The position numbers and the translations under genes were made by a program. 6,333 nt of DNA from Acholeplasmatales bacterium. GTDB lineage: Bacteria > Bacillota_I > Bacilli_A > Acholeplasmatales > Anaeroplasmataceae. The stretch covers positions 1 through 6,333 of the forward strand of contig CAAGJD010000094.1 of NCBI GenBank assembly GCA_900770055.1, read 5' to 3'. This document shows positions 6,260 to 6,333 of the stretch, one piece after another. The notes under the pieces were generated by a model. That model was given only the letters and a program-made list of their open reading frames with translations, was not told the origin of the DNA and ran no database searches. Positions within the stretch are counted from its first letter, which is position 1; every line of letters begins with the position of its first letter.

Positions 6260-6333
6260 TTAGGCATCTACTAATTCTTTTATCTTTTTAAGCTTCATTC
6301 TCTCATCAAAAATTGATGAATAATTATTTTTCT
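6260..6333 (-). CDS. C-terminal end of an unidentified upstream gene (partial)
   Basis: One minus-strand frame is open from the window edge to TAA at 6262-6260 and gives 23 residues ending in ERMKLKKIKELVDA. It is rich in Lys and Glu and looks like a terminal helix, with no membrane-like stretch, so it is not a split-off membrane part of the translocase. The stop lies 16 bp before the GTG start of the next gene, fitting the tight spacing of this operon. The product cannot be recognised from so few residues. A second frame stays open for only 12 codons, to TGA at 6297-6295, and is the less likely alternative; the third closes at once. Confidence 0.55.
   Translation of the reverse strand, partial: KNNYSSIFDERMKLKKIKELVDA

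Noticed and set aside
1..6333. Search for a novel defence, mobile or multi-gene accessory system
   Set aside because: Every complete gene is a recognised housekeeping gene on one strand with operon spacing. I found no direct repeats, transposase, integrase, tRNA or CRISPR-like spacing.

Overview
The window is a compact housekeeping stretch from a low-GC Gram-positive-type bacterium. All genes are read on the minus strand. The base composition (AT-rich, with A/T-ending codons), Shine-Dalgarno sites of the AGGAG type, and a Bacillus-like GTPase and signal peptidase point to the Firmicutes/Mollicutes-related Bacilli (for example Erysipelotrichia, Acholeplasma-like or uncultured gut RF39-type lineages). 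This placement is inference. Tryptophan is encoded by TGG and no gene needs TGA read as Trp, so the standard bacterial code applies. The stops seen are TAA or TAG.

Layout in transcription order (high to low coordinates): the last 23 codons of an unidentified gene (6333-6260); a soluble FtsK/SpoIIIE-family DNA translocase resembling SftA (6243-3877); type I signal peptidase lepB (3877-3080); circularly permuted ribosome-assembly GTPase rbgA/ylqF (3070-2213); ribonuclease HII rnhB (2238-1567); a 174-bp gap; and the first 464 codons of DNA topoisomerase I topA (1392-1, running off the window).

The first five genes look like one operon. Junctions are tight: a 1-nt stop/start overlap between the translocase and lepB, 9 bp between lepB and rbgA with the lepB stop inside the rbgA ribosome binding site, and a 26-bp overlap between rbgA and rnhB. 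A hairpin directly after rnhB probably ends or attenuates this unit. topA then has its own sigma-A-type promoter (TTGACA, 17 bp, TAATAT) and a strong ribosome binding site.

The genes serve chromosome handling (translocase, topoisomerase I, RNA-DNA hybrid repair), 50S ribosome assembly and protein export. I see no mobile element, CRISPR array, tRNA, rRNA or defence system, and no undescribed multi-gene system. The points most worth a second look are a degenerate G4 (guanine-specificity) motif in RbgA, a signal peptidase with about three membrane segments, the membrane-free translocase with an unusual Walker A and a likely GTG start, and the palindromic promoter region of topA.
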